Shown: positions 10,301-19,200, counted from the stretch's first letter. The stretch is 64,000 nt of DNA from Rhodanobacter sp. C01 (GCF_002001045.1 NZ_MUNR01000011.1:124001-188000); one strand, 5' to 3'. The notes: a model not told the origin generated them from the letters alone. Translations and numbers: made by a program.

Positions 10301-10403
10301 GCTCACGCTGTACCTGACGCCGGTGATCTACATTTACATGGATCGCCTGCAGCGGCGTTTTGCCAGCCATCACGGCAAGCCGCTGGCGGCGCCTGCTGAC
10401 TGA
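7305..10403 (+). CDS. RND multidrug efflux permease (MdtB/MdtC/AcrB class)
   Basis: 1032 residues, standard for HAE1 transporters. It starts with GTG (MNLPELCIRRPVMTTLLMAA), one membrane helix, then a large periplasmic loop, helices 2-7, a second periplasmic loop and helices 8-12. The proton-relay Asp pair of TM4 is present in GFVVDDAIVMLEN. It exports hydrophobic or amphipathic compounds by proton antiport. Only one pump gene is present, unlike the mdtB-mdtC pair, so a homotrimer is expected. Substrates cannot be read from the sequence. Confidence 0.95.
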   Translation: MNLPELCIRRPVMTTLLMAALLVFGVVSYPQLPVNELPNVDFPTISISASLPGASPQTMASAVATPLESQLSTIAGISSMSSTSALGSTTITLTFELDRSIDGAAQDVQAAISAAQRQLPTQMPTPPTFRKVNPADAPILYIAVTSSTLPLSTVDDYGETELAQQLSMVNGVAQVSVYGSQKYAVRINVNPDKLAAAGIGIDQVQNAIAAANVNQSTGSLYGTRQQLPVSSDGQLMRAAAYNNVVVSYRNGAPVRLGNVGHADDSVQNDQVASWYNGQRSILLAIQRQPGANTVDTVDRIKTLLPGFAATLPPSVKLDVLYDRSQSIRASVDDVQFTLLLAGVLVVLVIYLFLGNLSAMLIPAVALPISVIGTFGVMFALGYSLDNLSLLALTLAVGFVVDDAIVMLENIVRHMETGLTPFEASVKGANEIGFTIISMTLSLIAVFIPVMFMGGIVGRLFHEFAVTISVSILVSGVVAVTLTPMLCSRFVKAHDHEKKNWLIARFDRGFNAVQTGYTRSLRWSMQRPRAVLVLFALSIGVTVLLFYVTPMDFIPAGDSGQLRVNTQAADGASFDEMVVLQQRLAEIASKDPNVDSYMSSIGAGGSRATVNNGSLLLVLKPASERLTPDEIISELRKKFAQVPGIKAYIQNPPAIQIGGRQSNSQYQYTLQSTDLDALNSWSGKVTTAFQQLPGFRDVTSDLDINSPSIDVKVNREKLAPLGLTMAQVQSALGIAFGANQISTIYGSATQYWVIMQVDRPMQNDPAVLSKLYVTSSSGTLVPLSTVATFDREAQVLTVNHQGQLPAVTVSFNLAAGVSLSDAVASMNAAMTGIGLPATITGSVQGTAQAFQQSMQGMGLLLLLAVFVIYLVLGILYESFIHPLTILSGLPAAGVGALLTLVLFHASLDLFAFVGIVMLVGIVKKNAIMLIDFALERQNVENMAPAEAIFEACKVRFRPIMMTTMAAFAGTLPIALGIGAGADTRRSLGLAVVGGLVVSQVLTLYLTPVIYIYMDRLQRRFASHHGKPLAAPAD

Positions 10404-10432
10404 CTACGCGATAGAGGCTTGACGTGATCCGA

Positions 10433-10468
10433 GACGAAGAAGGCGGTCCACGGGCCGCCTTCTTCGTC
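10433..10468. terminator. Bidirectional intrinsic terminator
   Basis: Perfect 14-bp inverted repeat (10433-10446 with 10455-10468) around an 8-base loop. It lies between the converging RND pump and M28 peptidase genes. The A/T-rich outer half of the stem (GACGAAGAAGG and its complement) can serve termination in both directions. Confidence 0.8.
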
Positions 10469-10488
10469 ATAGGCTCATGCGCCAACGA

Positions 10489-11928
10489 TCATTCACCGGC
10501 TCCGTCGCCGGCAAACGCGCCAGGTGCGGAACCGAAGTCGCCGTCCGCCTGAGCCGCCATGTACGAGAACGTGGCGTACACCGCCACGTTCTGCGCCAGC
10601 TGCTTCGGGTCGATCTTGTCCAGCGTGTCGTTGGACGTGTGGTGCCAGTCGAAGTAATAGGTGCCGTCCTGGGTCAGCGACAATGCGGCCATGCCCTTGC
10701 CGTGCATCTGCGACAGATCCGAACCGCCGCCACCCGGATGCTGCGGGTCGTAGGCCACACCGATCGGCGCGAGCACCTTGGCGATCTGGCCGATCGCGTC
10801 GCGTGCCTCGGGCTTCACGCTGGCGCTCATGCGCCAGACCGGGCCGGCGCCGAAATCGGATTCGGTACCGAGCTGGAACTTGCCGACTTCGGCCGCGTGT
10901 TTCTCGGCGTAGGCCTTGCCGCCCCACAGGCCCATTTCCTCGTTGGCGAACGCGATCACGCGGATCGTGCGGTCGGGGCGTTGCGGCAGGTCGTGGATCA
11001 GCTTGCCGGCAGCCATCGCGATCGCCACGCCGGCGCCGTCGTCGATCGCGCCGGTGCCCGGGTCCCAGGAATCCAGATGGCCGCCGATCGCGACCACCTG
11101 GTCGGGGTGCTTGCGCCCGGTGATCTCGCCGATCACGTTCGCGCCGGTGTACTGGCCGACGATGCCGCAATCCAGATCGAGCTTCACGCTGACCGGTTTG
11201 CCGTAGGCCAGCACGCGCTCGAGCTGGTCGGCATCGGGGTTGGACAACGCAGCGGCAGGAATGCCTTTGTCGCTCCCATGAAAGCCGGTCACGCCGGTAT
11301 GCGCGATGCGCTGGTTCGCATCGGTGCCGGCCGAACGCAGCAGGTAACCGGCGGCGCCCTTCGCTTCGGCGATCACCGGGCCGGCGGTACGCACCGCCGA
11401 GCCCATGCCGTAGTCGTGGCCATCCTTGTGGCGCTGCATGCGGTAGCCGATGTAGACGATCTTGCCCTTCACGCTGGCCGGGTCGGCAGCCTTCAGTGCG
11501 TCGAGGCTGGCGAATTGCACGATCTGTGCGGTGAGGCCACCTTTCGGCGTGCCGGGTGAATAGCCCAGTGCGGTCAGCACCAGCGATTGCGGGAACGGCG
11601 TCACGATCGCGCCGTGTTCGCTGTGACGCTCCCACAGCGGGAAGGTGACCGCCTCGGTATAGACCTTGTCATAGCCGAGTGCCTTGAACTTGGCGACTGC
11701 CCAGTCGCGCGCGCGCTGGTCGGCATCGCTGCCGGCCATGCGCGGACCGATCTTGGTGGTCAGCGATTCGACGATCCGGTAGCCGGTATCGTCCCGCATC
11801 GCCTTGTCACGCAATTGTTCGGCCGTCTTTACGGCTGCAGCAGGAATGGCGGTGGGGCTGGTGGCGCTGGCCATGCCGGTGGCCAGCAGCAGGCTGGCAG
11901 CGAGGAGGGTAAGGGGAAGACGGCGCAT
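10489..11928 (-). CDS. Secreted M28 family zinc metallopeptidase
   Basis: 479 residues. A signal peptide (about 1-22) is followed by a catalytic domain with a PA-like insertion (about 110-250). The two-zinc M28 site is readable: His284 in GGHLDSWD, Asp296 in IDDGAG, Glu330/Glu331 in FANEEMG, Asp358 in ESDFG and His430 in HHTSNDT. These are exported aminopeptidases or carboxypeptidases that trim peptides in the periplasm or outside the cell. The gene is transcribed alone; the GAGE C-terminus has no membrane anchor. Confidence 0.92.
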   Translation of the reverse strand: MRRLPLTLLAASLLLATGMASATSPTAIPAAAVKTAEQLRDKAMRDDTGYRIVESLTTKIGPRMAGSDADQRARDWAVAKFKALGYDKVYTEAVTFPLWERHSEHGAIVTPFPQSLVLTALGYSPGTPKGGLTAQIVQFASLDALKAADPASVKGKIVYIGYRMQRHKDGHDYGMGSAVRTAGPVIAEAKGAAGYLLRSAGTDANQRIAHTGVTGFHGSDKGIPAAALSNPDADQLERVLAYGKPVSVKLDLDCGIVGQYTGANVIGEITGRKHPDQVVAIGGHLDSWDPGTGAIDDGAGVAIAMAAGKLIHDLPQRPDRTIRVIAFANEEMGLWGGKAYAEKHAAEVGKFQLGTESDFGAGPVWRMSASVKPEARDAIGQIAKVLAPIGVAYDPQHPGGGGSDLSQMHGKGMAALSLTQDGTYYFDWHHTSNDTLDKIDPKQLAQNVAVYATFSYMAAQADGDFGSAPGAFAGDGAGE

Positions 11929-12064
11929 CGGGGGGACTCCGCAGGGTAAACCCCGATTATGGCGCTGAAGTCAGGTATCGCTTAGGCCGGAAGTCATGTC
12001 TGTCGTGGAAGCGACAAGGTCCGGACCATCCGGGAATGGTCCAGCCCTTGAGCGCGGTGTCGCC

Positions 12065-12475
12065 TTACGCTTTGTTCTTCAGCAGGTCGCGGATCTCGGT
12101 AAGCAGTGCCACATCGGCTGGTGGCGCTGCCGGCGCTTCTTCCTGCTTCTTCTGCATGCTGTTGATGCCCTTGACTACGATGAAGATCGCCGCAGCAATG
12201 ATGAGGAAAGTGATCACGGTATTGATGAAGTCGCCATAACCAATCGCCACTTCCGCGATCTTGTGTTTGGGATCGCTGTCATCGCCCGGCTTGAGTACCC
12301 ATTTCAGCTGACTGAAATCGATGCCGCCGGTGAGCATGCCGATCGGCGGCATGATGATCTTGTCGACCAGCGAGCTGACGATCTTGCCAAAGGCACCACC
12401 GATGACGACACCGACCGCCAAGTCAACGACGCTGCCGCGCATGGCGAAAGCCTTGAATTCCTGCAGCATGCTCAT
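12065..12475 (-). CDS. mscL: Large-conductance mechanosensitive channel MscL
   Basis: 136 residues, the normal length. It shows the amphipathic N-terminal helix, the pore helix [20 protein letters not shown], the second membrane helix around [18 protein letters not shown] and the charged C-terminal bundle ending [11 protein letters not shown]. It opens under membrane tension to release solutes in osmotic downshock. It is a single gene with about 135 bases before the peptidase gene. A small hairpin at 12023-12042 lies downstream but lacks a T-run. Confidence 0.97.
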   Translation of the reverse strand: MSMLQEFKAFAMRGSVVDLAVGVVIGGAFGKIVSSLVDKIIMPPIGMLTGGIDFSQLKWVLKPGDDSDPKHKIAEVAIGYGDFINTVITFLIIAAAIFIVVKGINSMQKKQEEAPAAPPADVALLTEIRDLLKNKA

Positions 12476-12557
12476 GCCTTTTCCTCCCAGATTGTGCCGA
12501 ATGGCCCATGGACTTTAACGCAGGCATGTCGATGCGCACAGTGGGAAACCGCTGAAT

Positions 12558-13244
12558 TCAGACGATCCGGCCATCCAGCGTGGCGACTCCCACTAGCTCG
12601 GCGTGGAAGCGGTCGCCGCGCTTTAGTGCAGCAACGCCGGCGGGGGTGCCGGTGAACACCAGATCGCCTGCTTTCAGCTCGAACAACGTGGACAGCGCCG
12701 CAAGAATGTGCGGCACGTCGTGAACCATTTCACTCAGCGCGGTCTGCTGGCGCAGCGCGTCGTTGACGCTCAGGCGCAGCACGGTGTCTGCAGTCAGGCT
12801 CACGTCAGTTGCGGGGCGTAGCGCGGAAACCGGGGCGGAATGATCGAACGCCTTGGCCACATCCCATGGATGGCCCTTGGCCTTGGCCTGCGCCTGCAGG
12901 TCGCGGCGGGTCAGGTCGAGGCCCACGCCATAACCCCATACCAGTGAGCCAGCCTGCTCAGGGGCAAGGTCATGGCCACCGCGGCCAAGTGCGACCACCA
13001 TTTCCACTTCGTGATGCAGGTCGCTGGTGGCCGAGGGGTAGGGCACATCGGCGCCGTCACTGATCACGGCGTCGGCTGGCTTGCAGAAGAACATTGGCGC
13101 GGACTTGTCCACGCTGGCGCCCATTTCGCGGGCATGCTCGGCATAGTTGCGGCCGATGCAGAATACCCTGCGGATCGGGAAGCGCTGGTCGCTGCCGATG
13201 ATCGGCAGGCTGGGAAGGGCAGGTGGCGCAATCGTGTAGGTCAT
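12558..13244 (-). CDS. Fumarylacetoacetate hydrolase (FAH) family protein
   Basis: 228 residues from ATG at 13244 (MTYTIAPPALPSLPIIG); longer in-frame starts add residues unlike the family. FAH-fold marks: RVFCIGRNYAEHAREMG, the metal site HHEVEMVVALG, and VFTGTPAGVAAL near the C-terminus. Members cleave C-C bonds in acylpyruvates or decarboxylate oxaloacetate; length and the RNYAEHA motif suggest the fumarylpyruvate/acylpyruvate hydrolase group. The exact substrate cannot be set from sequence. It is divergent from the ABC-exporter operon, sharing a 157-base intergenic region. Confidence 0.88.
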   Translation of the reverse strand: MTYTIAPPALPSLPIIGSDQRFPIRRVFCIGRNYAEHAREMGASVDKSAPMFFCKPADAVISDGADVPYPSATSDLHHEVEMVVALGRGGHDLAPEQAGSLVWGYGVGLDLTRRDLQAQAKAKGHPWDVAKAFDHSAPVSALRPATDVSLTADTVLRLSVNDALRQQTALSEMVHDVPHILAALSTLFELKAGDLVFTGTPAGVAALKRGDRFHAELVGVATLDGRIV

Positions 13245-13401
13245 GCCGGCAAGCGTACCAAACTGATCATGAGGGTGACGGGGCTTGCGCGGGTGACAGC
13301 TGTCATTGACGATGGCTGATGCTGCACCCTGATGGACGCTGCAGCCGATCCGCCATTCTTGTACTTGTCGAGCAGCCGGCCAGGCCGGGCAGGGAGTCAG
13401 G

Positions 13402-14643
13402 GTGAGCAACGCCGATCTGTTGAAGGAACTGCGCATCGAGCGCCATCAGCGCGACGACCACGATGGCGGTGGTGGCCGCTGGCCGTGGATCGTCGGCGCG
13501 ATCGTCGTGGTCCTGTTGCTGCTGGCTGGCGCCGGCTGGATGCTGCTGGGACATCGACCGTTGCCGGTGCAGACCGCTGTCGCGGTCACATCCGCGTCGG
13601 ACAGGGACGCGGGCGCGGTACTGCAGGCCACCGGTTACGTCACCGCACGGCGCCAGGCAACCGTCTCCGCACAGATCACCGGCACACTGACCGCGGTGCT
13701 GATCGAGGAAGGTGATCACGTCAAGCAGGATCAGGTGCTGGCGCGGCTGGACGACAGTGCCTACAAGGCGGCGCTAGACACAGCCAAGGCGCAGGCCGCC
13801 GCCGCCCATGCGCTGGTGACGCAATATCAGGCCCAGCTGGCGCAGAACCTGCGCGACGCAACGCGCCAGCAGTCGCTGGCTGCGCAGGGGCTGGTATCGA
13901 AGCAGTCCGCCGAGCAGGCGGTCACGCTGGCCGACAGCACGCGCGCGATGCTCGTTTCGCAGCAGAAGAACGCCCTATCCGCCGATGCGCAGGTCACCGA
14001 GGCCCAGGTCAATTTCGATTACTGCGTGGTGCGCGCGCCGTTCACCGGCGTGATCACGACCAAGGATGCGCAGGTCGGCGAGATCATTTCGCCGTTCTCC
14101 GCCGGTGGCGGCTTCACCCGCACCGGCGTGGGCACGATCGTCGACATGGATTCGCTGGAAGTCGACGTCGACGTCAATGAGGCATATATCGGCCGGGTCA
14201 AGCCGGACATGTCGGCCGAGGCGGTGCTGGACGCCTATCCGGACTGGAAGATTCCGGCCCACGTGATCGCCATCGTGCCGACCGCCGATCGCGGCAAGGC
14301 CACCATCAAGGTGCGCGTGGCGCTGGAGCAGAAGGACGCGCGCATCGTGCCCGACATGGGTGTGCGGGTGTCGTTTCTTGAAGTGAAACCGCAGGCCGGT
14401 GCGCAGGCACCGCAGGGTGTACTGGTACCGGCGTCAGCGATCGTGCAGAGGGATGGTCACAGCGTGGTGTTCGTGGTCGAAGGTGGCCACGTGCAGCAGC
14501 GTGTCGTGAATCCGGCGGCGCAAGCCTATGGCGAGCTGCGTCTGCTGCCGATGGCGGTGAAACCGGGTGACAGCGTGGTGGTGTCGCCACCGGCAGGGTT
14601 GCACGACGGTTCGGACGTCCAGGTCGAACAAGGCAAATCATGA
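13402..14643 (+). CDS. HlyD/MacA-type adaptor of an ABC exporter
   Basis: 413 residues starting with GTG. A cytoplasmic N-terminus of about 27 residues precedes a membrane helix (about 30-49). The lipoyl halves (VSAQITGTLTAVLIEEGDHV and VVRAPFTGVITTKDAQVG) flank an alpha-hairpin of about 80 residues, followed by a barrel domain. This is the periplasmic subunit that would link the ABC permeases downstream to an outer-membrane factor. It lies 79 bases before the ATPase gene in a four-gene same-strand cluster. Confidence 0.92.
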   Translation: MSNADLLKELRIERHQRDDHDGGGGRWPWIVGAIVVVLLLLAGAGWMLLGHRPLPVQTAVAVTSASDRDAGAVLQATGYVTARRQATVSAQITGTLTAVLIEEGDHVKQDQVLARLDDSAYKAALDTAKAQAAAAHALVTQYQAQLAQNLRDATRQQSLAAQGLVSKQSAEQAVTLADSTRAMLVSQQKNALSADAQVTEAQVNFDYCVVRAPFTGVITTKDAQVGEIISPFSAGGGFTRTGVGTIVDMDSLEVDVDVNEAYIGRVKPDMSAEAVLDAYPDWKIPAHVIAIVPTADRGKATIKVRVALEQKDARIVPDMGVRVSFLEVKPQAGAQAPQGVLVPASAIVQRDGHSVVFVVEGGHVQQRVVNPAAQAYGELRLLPMAVKPGDSVVVSPPAGLHDGSDVQVEQGKS

Positions 14644-14722
14644 CGCCTCGTCGATCAGTCGGCGTCTCATTCGTCGATATCTGGTCGAGTCAACAGATTT
14701 CTATCTTCATTGGAGAAACATG

Positions 14723-15409
14723 ATGGGCACACTGATCGATATCCAGAACCTCGCCAAGACCTATGAGCGCGGCAAGCAGAAAGTCGAGGTGCTCCACCAC
14801 GTCAACCTCGCAATTGCCGAAGGCGATTTCCTGGCGTTGATGGGGCCATCCGGCTCCGGCAAGACCACCTTGCTGAACCTGATCGGTGGCCTCGATACGC
14901 CAAGTGCCGGCAGCATCACCGTGGGCAGCCAGCGCATCGACCAGCTCGGTGGTGGCGCGCTGGCGAAATGGCGTGCATCGAATGTCGGCTTCGTCTTCCA
15001 ATTCTACAACCTGATGCCGATGCTTTCGGCGCAGCGCAATGTGGAACTTCCCCTCCTGCTGACCAAGCTCTCCGGCGCCCAGCGCAGGAAGAACGCGTCG
15101 ATCGCGCTGCAACTGGTGGGACTGGCCGATCGTGCCTCGCACAAGCCGAGCGAGCTGTCGGGCGGTCAACAGCAGCGTGTGGCGATTGCCCGCGCGATCG
15201 TCTCCGATCCCACCCTGCTGGTCTGCGACGAGCCGACCGGTGATCTGGATCGCCAGTCCGCCGAGGACGTACTCGGCCTGCTGCAGCAGCTCAATCGAGA
15301 TCACGGCAAGACCATCGTGATGGTCACCCACGATCCGAAGGCAGCAGAATACGCCAGCCATACACTGCATCTGGACAAGGGTACTTTGGTCGAACAGACA
15401 ACGGCGTGA
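14723..15409 (+). CDS. ABC transporter ATP-binding protein (LolD/MacB class)
   Basis: 228 residues. Walker [11 protein letters not shown]-loop region VFQFYNLMP, signature [14 protein letters not shown], Walker [13 protein letters not shown] and H-loop VMVTHD are all intact. It belongs to the type VII (mechanotransmission) group powering MacB/LolCDE/FtsX-like permeases. The start at 14723 lies 7 bases after GGAG; an ATG 3 bases upstream is also possible. The gene stops 10 bases before the first permease. Confidence 0.95.
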   Translation: MGTLIDIQNLAKTYERGKQKVEVLHHVNLAIAEGDFLALMGPSGSGKTTLLNLIGGLDTPSAGSITVGSQRIDQLGGGALAKWRASNVGFVFQFYNLMPMLSAQRNVELPLLLTKLSGAQRRKNASIALQLVGLADRASHKPSELSGGQQQRVAIARAIVSDPTLLVCDEPTGDLDRQSAEDVLGLLQQLNRDHGKTIVMVTHDPKAAEYASHTLHLDKGTLVEQTTA

Positions 15410-15419
15410 GGAGACGACG

Positions 15420-16586
15420 ATGAAATACCTTCATCTGATCTGGGCGGCGCTGTTCCGGCGCAAGACCCGCACGATACTCACCTTGGTGTCGATCATTGCG
15501 GCGTTCCTGCTGTTCGGCATGCTCGATGCAGTGCGCACGGGATTCGACCAGGCCGGCAACAGCGCGAATGGCGCCGAACGGCTGCAGACCGGCTCCCGGC
15601 TCTCCTTCATCCAGACCTTGCCGCAGTCGCTGGAGGCGCAGATTGCCAAGGTGCCGGGTGTGAAGATGGTGACCTATGCGAACTGGTTCGGGGGTGCCTA
15701 CCAGGACCCGCACAACCAGGTCTTCAGCTTTGCGGTGGAGCCGAACTATCTCGATCTTTATCCGGAGATGGAAGTGAGCCCTGCCGAGCGCAAGGCGTTC
15801 GACGATACCCGTACCGGTGCACTGGTCGGCGAAAAGCTGGCTGAGCGATTCCACTGGAAGGTGGGTGACAAGATCCCGATGCAGTCGACGATCTTTCCGA
15901 ACCACGAGGGCAGCAAGAACTGGACGTTCGACATCGTCGGCATCCTGCATTCGAAGGACAAGAAGGCCGGCGGTTTCTACGACCAGATGTTCCTGCTGAA
16001 CTGGAAGTACTTCGACGAGACCACGCCATACAACCGCGGCACCGTGGGCTGGTATGTTACGCGTGTTACCGACGTGAATCAGGCCGATCGGGTGGCCAAG
16101 GCGATCGATGCGATTTCGGCCAACTCCGATCACGAGACGCGCACGCAGACCGAGGCCGCGGCTACCGCATCATGGATGAAGCAGCTGGCCGACATCGGCC
16201 TGATTGTCAGCTCGATCATGGGCGCGGTGTTCTTCACCCTGCTGCTGCTGTCGGGCAACACCATGATGCAGGCGGTACGCGAGCGTACCTCCGAACTGGC
16301 GGTGCTGAAGACGATCGGCTTTTCCAGCCAAAGCGTGCTGGCGATGGTGCTGGCCGAATCGGTGCTGCTGCTGTTGCTCGGCGGCGTGCTGGGCCTTGGC
16401 CTGGCGATGCTGATGGTGGGCGGTATCCAGTCGAAGATGGGTGGCGCGATACCGATGGCACCGCTGGATGCGGGCATCTGGATGCACGGGTTGCTGCTGA
16501 TGATCGCGGTCGGCCTGCTGGTCGGCGCGTTGCCGGCGATCCGCGCGATGCGTCTGAATATCGTCGATGCACTGGCCGGCCGCTGA
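15420..16586 (+). CDS. ABC transporter FtsX/MacB-type permease (first of two)
   Basis: 388 residues. Four-helix FtsX topology: TM1 at about 20-38, a periplasmic MacB core domain (about 40-260), then three helices (about 260-380). The end reads AIRAMRLNIVDALAGR, as in MacB-like permeases. It would form a heterodimer with the next gene product. The GAGGAGACGACG before the ATG gives a good ribosome binding site. Substrate is unknown; the class exports macrolides, lipopeptides or lipoproteins, or acts on the envelope. Confidence 0.93.
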   Translation: MKYLHLIWAALFRRKTRTILTLVSIIAAFLLFGMLDAVRTGFDQAGNSANGAERLQTGSRLSFIQTLPQSLEAQIAKVPGVKMVTYANWFGGAYQDPHNQVFSFAVEPNYLDLYPEMEVSPAERKAFDDTRTGALVGEKLAERFHWKVGDKIPMQSTIFPNHEGSKNWTFDIVGILHSKDKKAGGFYDQMFLLNWKYFDETTPYNRGTVGWYVTRVTDVNQADRVAKAIDAISANSDHETRTQTEAAATASWMKQLADIGLIVSSIMGAVFFTLLLLSGNTMMQAVRERTSELAVLKTIGFSSQSVLAMVLAESVLLLLLGGVLGLGLAMLMVGGIQSKMGGAIPMAPLDAGIWMHGLLLMIAVGLLVGALPAIRAMRLNIVDALAGR

Positions 16587-16597
16587 GGAGAACGAGC

Positions 16598-17872
16598 ATG
16601 TTCCTGCACTTTCTGATGTTGTTGTTTTCCACCCTCGCGCTGGTGTCGGCGGTTTTCCTGGCGATCTGGATGCTGCTGACCCGGCAGGGCAGGCAGGCAG
16701 TTTCGATCACGTCGGTCGGCATCAGCACGCTCAGGCAGCGACTCGGCATGTCGTCGGTGATCGTGGTGGGTATCGCCGGCGTGGTAGCCGTCTTGGTCGC
16801 GTTGCTGGCGATGAGCGACGGCTACCGCGAGACACTGAACAAGACCGGCAGTGCCGATACCGCCATCGTGATGCGTGGCGCCTCCGCCTCCGAAGTGATG
16901 TCGGTACTTGATCACGACAGCGTCACCCTGATCCCGCAGGCCGTCGGCATCGCGAAGGATGCGAAGGGGCAGCCGATCGCCTCGCCCGAGCTGGTGGTCG
17001 CGGCCAACCTGCCGCTGAAAGGAGGCAGCGCGGACGACGAGGGCAGCGTGCAGTTGCGTGGTGTCGGTGAGCAGGCCTGGGCGGTGCGACCGAACCTGAA
17101 GATCATCGAGGGCCGCAAGTTCACTCCCGGCATGCGCGAGTTGATTGTCGGCAAGGGCGCGGCGAAGCAGTTTGCCGGACTGGAGCCGGGTCACGAGATC
17201 CGTCTCGGCAGCCAGATGTGGACCGTGGTCGGCGTGTTCGCCTCCGGCGACGCGATGGATTCCGAGGTATGGGGTGACGCGGGCGTGGTGGCCGACACGT
17301 ATCGCCGCGGCAGCAGCCGCGCGTCGGTGACCGTGAAGCTGGCCGATCCCAAGGCGTTCGATGCCTTCAAGACCGAGCTGGAAGCGAATCCGCAACTCAA
17401 GGTGGATGTCAGCACCACGCTGGACTATTTCAGCAAGCAGTCCGAAGGCATGAGCACCTTCCTCACCGTGATCGGTATCGTGGTGGGCTCGATCATGGCG
17501 ATCGGCGCGATCTTCGGCGCACTCAACTGCATGTTTGCCGCAGTCGCGGCACGTGCGCGCGAGATCGCCACGCTGCGCGCGATCGGTTTCCGCGGGCTGC
17601 CGGTGGTGGTGGCGGTGATGCTGGAAACCATGCTGCTGGCGTTGCTCGGTGGCTTGATCGGCGGCGTACTCGCGTGGCTGGTCTTCAATGGCTACAGCGC
17701 CTCCACGCTGGCGGCTGGCACGGTCGGCAAGCTCAGTTTCGAACTCAAGGTTTCCGCGGAGCTGTTGTGGGTCGGCCTGTTGTGGGCGCTCACGATCGGT
17801 TTCGTCGGGGGCCTGTTTCCCGCCGTGCGTGCGGCACGGTTGCCGGTGACTACGGCGTTGCGCGAGTTATGA
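16598..17872 (+). CDS. ABC transporter FtsX/MacB-type permease (second of two)
   Basis: 424 residues from ATG at 16598 after GAGGAGAACGAGC. Same fold as the preceding permease but with an extra N-terminal membrane helix (about 5-27) before the canonical TM1 (about 50-70), then a periplasmic domain and three C-terminal helices with the FtsX-typical ATLRAIGFRGLPV loop. The C-terminus (ARLPVTTALREL) is like that of its partner. In MacB one polypeptide homodimerises and carries its own ATPase; here ATPase and two different permeases are separate. Confidence 0.92.
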   Translation: MFLHFLMLLFSTLALVSAVFLAIWMLLTRQGRQAVSITSVGISTLRQRLGMSSVIVVGIAGVVAVLVALLAMSDGYRETLNKTGSADTAIVMRGASASEVMSVLDHDSVTLIPQAVGIAKDAKGQPIASPELVVAANLPLKGGSADDEGSVQLRGVGEQAWAVRPNLKIIEGRKFTPGMRELIVGKGAAKQFAGLEPGHEIRLGSQMWTVVGVFASGDAMDSEVWGDAGVVADTYRRGSSRASVTVKLADPKAFDAFKTELEANPQLKVDVSTTLDYFSKQSEGMSTFLTVIGIVVGSIMAIGAIFGALNCMFAAVAARAREIATLRAIGFRGLPVVVAVMLETMLLALLGGLIGGVLAWLVFNGYSASTLAAGTVGKLSFELKVSAELLWVGLLWALTIGFVGGLFPAVRAARLPVTTALREL

Positions 17873-17904
17873 TCGACATGGGTTGAACGTTGCAGGAGGC
17901 AGGG

Positions 17905-18957
17905 ATGCGTCAGGGACGATGGCTGATGGTGTTGCTGGTGTTCGCGTTGGGCGGTTGCACAACGTTTGTGGCGCGTCAGATCGAGCGACCGGGGCACGAC
18001 AACCGGGCGCAGTTGGCGTGGTTCCGACAGGAGCTGAAGCGAGCCGATTTCCAGTTCGACGCCATGCACACACGGCAAGCTGTGCGCATGGCCTACTGGT
18101 ACGGCCAGCCGCGCGCGTATGACTTCAGTGCCAACGTGCAGGAGCAGCGCAAGGATCATCACTACAGCCTCAAGTTCGATTACAAGTTCGGTGGCGAGCC
18201 AGCCAAGGCGCCCTTCTTGCCTGCGCGCGGCAGCGTAATCCTGCTGCATCCCTGGGGCATGGAAGGCTCGGCGCTGACGACCTGGGCGCTGCTGTTCGCC
18301 AGCGCCGGCTATACGGTGGTGATGCCCGACCTGCGCAGCCATGGCGAGTCGGACGATGCGCCGGTGGGCTATGGTCCGCGCGAGGCGGATGATATCGTCG
18401 ATCTGGTGCACGATCTGCGTGCAGCAAACCGGCTACCGGGGCCGCTGTATCTGTTCGGGGTTTCCTACGGTGGCACGGTCGCGCTGTTCGCCTCGCCGAA
18501 GCTGGCGGACGTGCATGGAGTGATCGCGCTCGAGCCTTACGCCAATGCGGCGGCGGTCATCCGTCGTGCACCGGCCAGCGGTCTGTTCGGTTATCGCTGG
18601 CTGGCCTCATGGATCCGCCCGCGTGAAATGGATCATGCGATCCAGCGTGCGAGCCGACAGCTGGGCGTTGACCTGACTCAGATTGATCCGGGCGATGCGC
18701 TGGCGCACACGCCGTCATGCGCATTGATCCTGCGCGGCGCCGAGGACAACCTTATCGCGGGTGATGCATTGCGCGAGCTGGCCCGGCGCTCGCCGCGTGC
18801 GAGCTATGTGGAAGTGTCGGAGCAGGGACATTTGGACTTGCCGATGCGCACCGATCGCCTATTTCCGCCATTGCTCGACTGGATGCAGGCACTGTCGCCC
18901 GGCACCGGCGGCAGCTGCCCCGGATTCGCGCCGCTACCCTTCACGACAACTCCGTAG
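17905..18957 (+). CDS. Alpha/beta hydrolase lipoprotein
   Basis: 350 residues from ATG at 17905, 5 bases after GGAGG (17895-17899). The N-terminus has a lipobox-like FALGGC, so it is probably a lipoprotein. The hydrolase fold shows the nucleophile elbow GVSYGG, the oxyanion-side motif LLHPWGMEG and the terminal His in SEQGHLDLP. It follows the ABC-exporter genes by 32 bases and may be cotranscribed with them. The substrate is unknown. Its TAG stop lies inside the first bases of a dispersed inverted repeat (18954-19031), so the C-terminal end may have been set by that element. Confidence 0.85.
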   Translation: MRQGRWLMVLLVFALGGCTTFVARQIERPGHDNRAQLAWFRQELKRADFQFDAMHTRQAVRMAYWYGQPRAYDFSANVQEQRKDHHYSLKFDYKFGGEPAKAPFLPARGSVILLHPWGMEGSALTTWALLFASAGYTVVMPDLRSHGESDDAPVGYGPREADDIVDLVHDLRAANRLPGPLYLFGVSYGGTVALFASPKLADVHGVIALEPYANAAAVIRRAPASGLFGYRWLASWIRPREMDHAIQRASRQLGVDLTQIDPGDALAHTPSCALILRGAEDNLIAGDALRELARRSPRASYVEVSEQGHLDLPMRTDRLFPPLLDWMQALSPGTGGSCPGFAPLPFTTTP

Positions 18958-19031
18958 GAGCTCACTCTGGGTGCGATTGCCTTGAAGCTGATCTGGCCCA
19001 AGAGCATCGCGCACAGGGCGCACTCCTGTAG
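18954..19031. repeat. Dispersed imperfect inverted repeat (REP-like), GTAGGAGC-ended
   Basis: The left arm begins GTAGGAGCTCACTCTGGGTG and the right arm ends GGGCGCACTCCTGTAG, with the centre containing AAGAGCATCGCGCAC. The arms pair imperfectly. From memory, Xanthomonadaceae genomes carry many copies of a similar element whose arms read close to GTAGGAGCGCACTTGTGCGC; this copy looks degenerate. It includes the stop codon of the upstream hydrolase. A genome-wide count would confirm it. Confidence 0.7.
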
Positions 19032-19200
19032 ACGAGCTCGATTTTCGCCGAGGATCAATCCGCTCGCTCAGCGATCATGGTGGCACGCTGGTGTTGCCGG
19101 CAGGCGGTGTGGCATCACCGAGGCATCGACCACGTGCAGGCTCGCCACGCCATGCAGCAGACGCATGCTAGGCTTGCCGCGCCCTACGCTGGATGTGCCC

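Noticed and set aside
12023..12042. Seven-bp hairpin GGACCAT/ATGGTCC downstream of mscL as a terminator
   Set aside because: There is no T-run on the minus strand and the stem is short, so I could not support it as a terminator.
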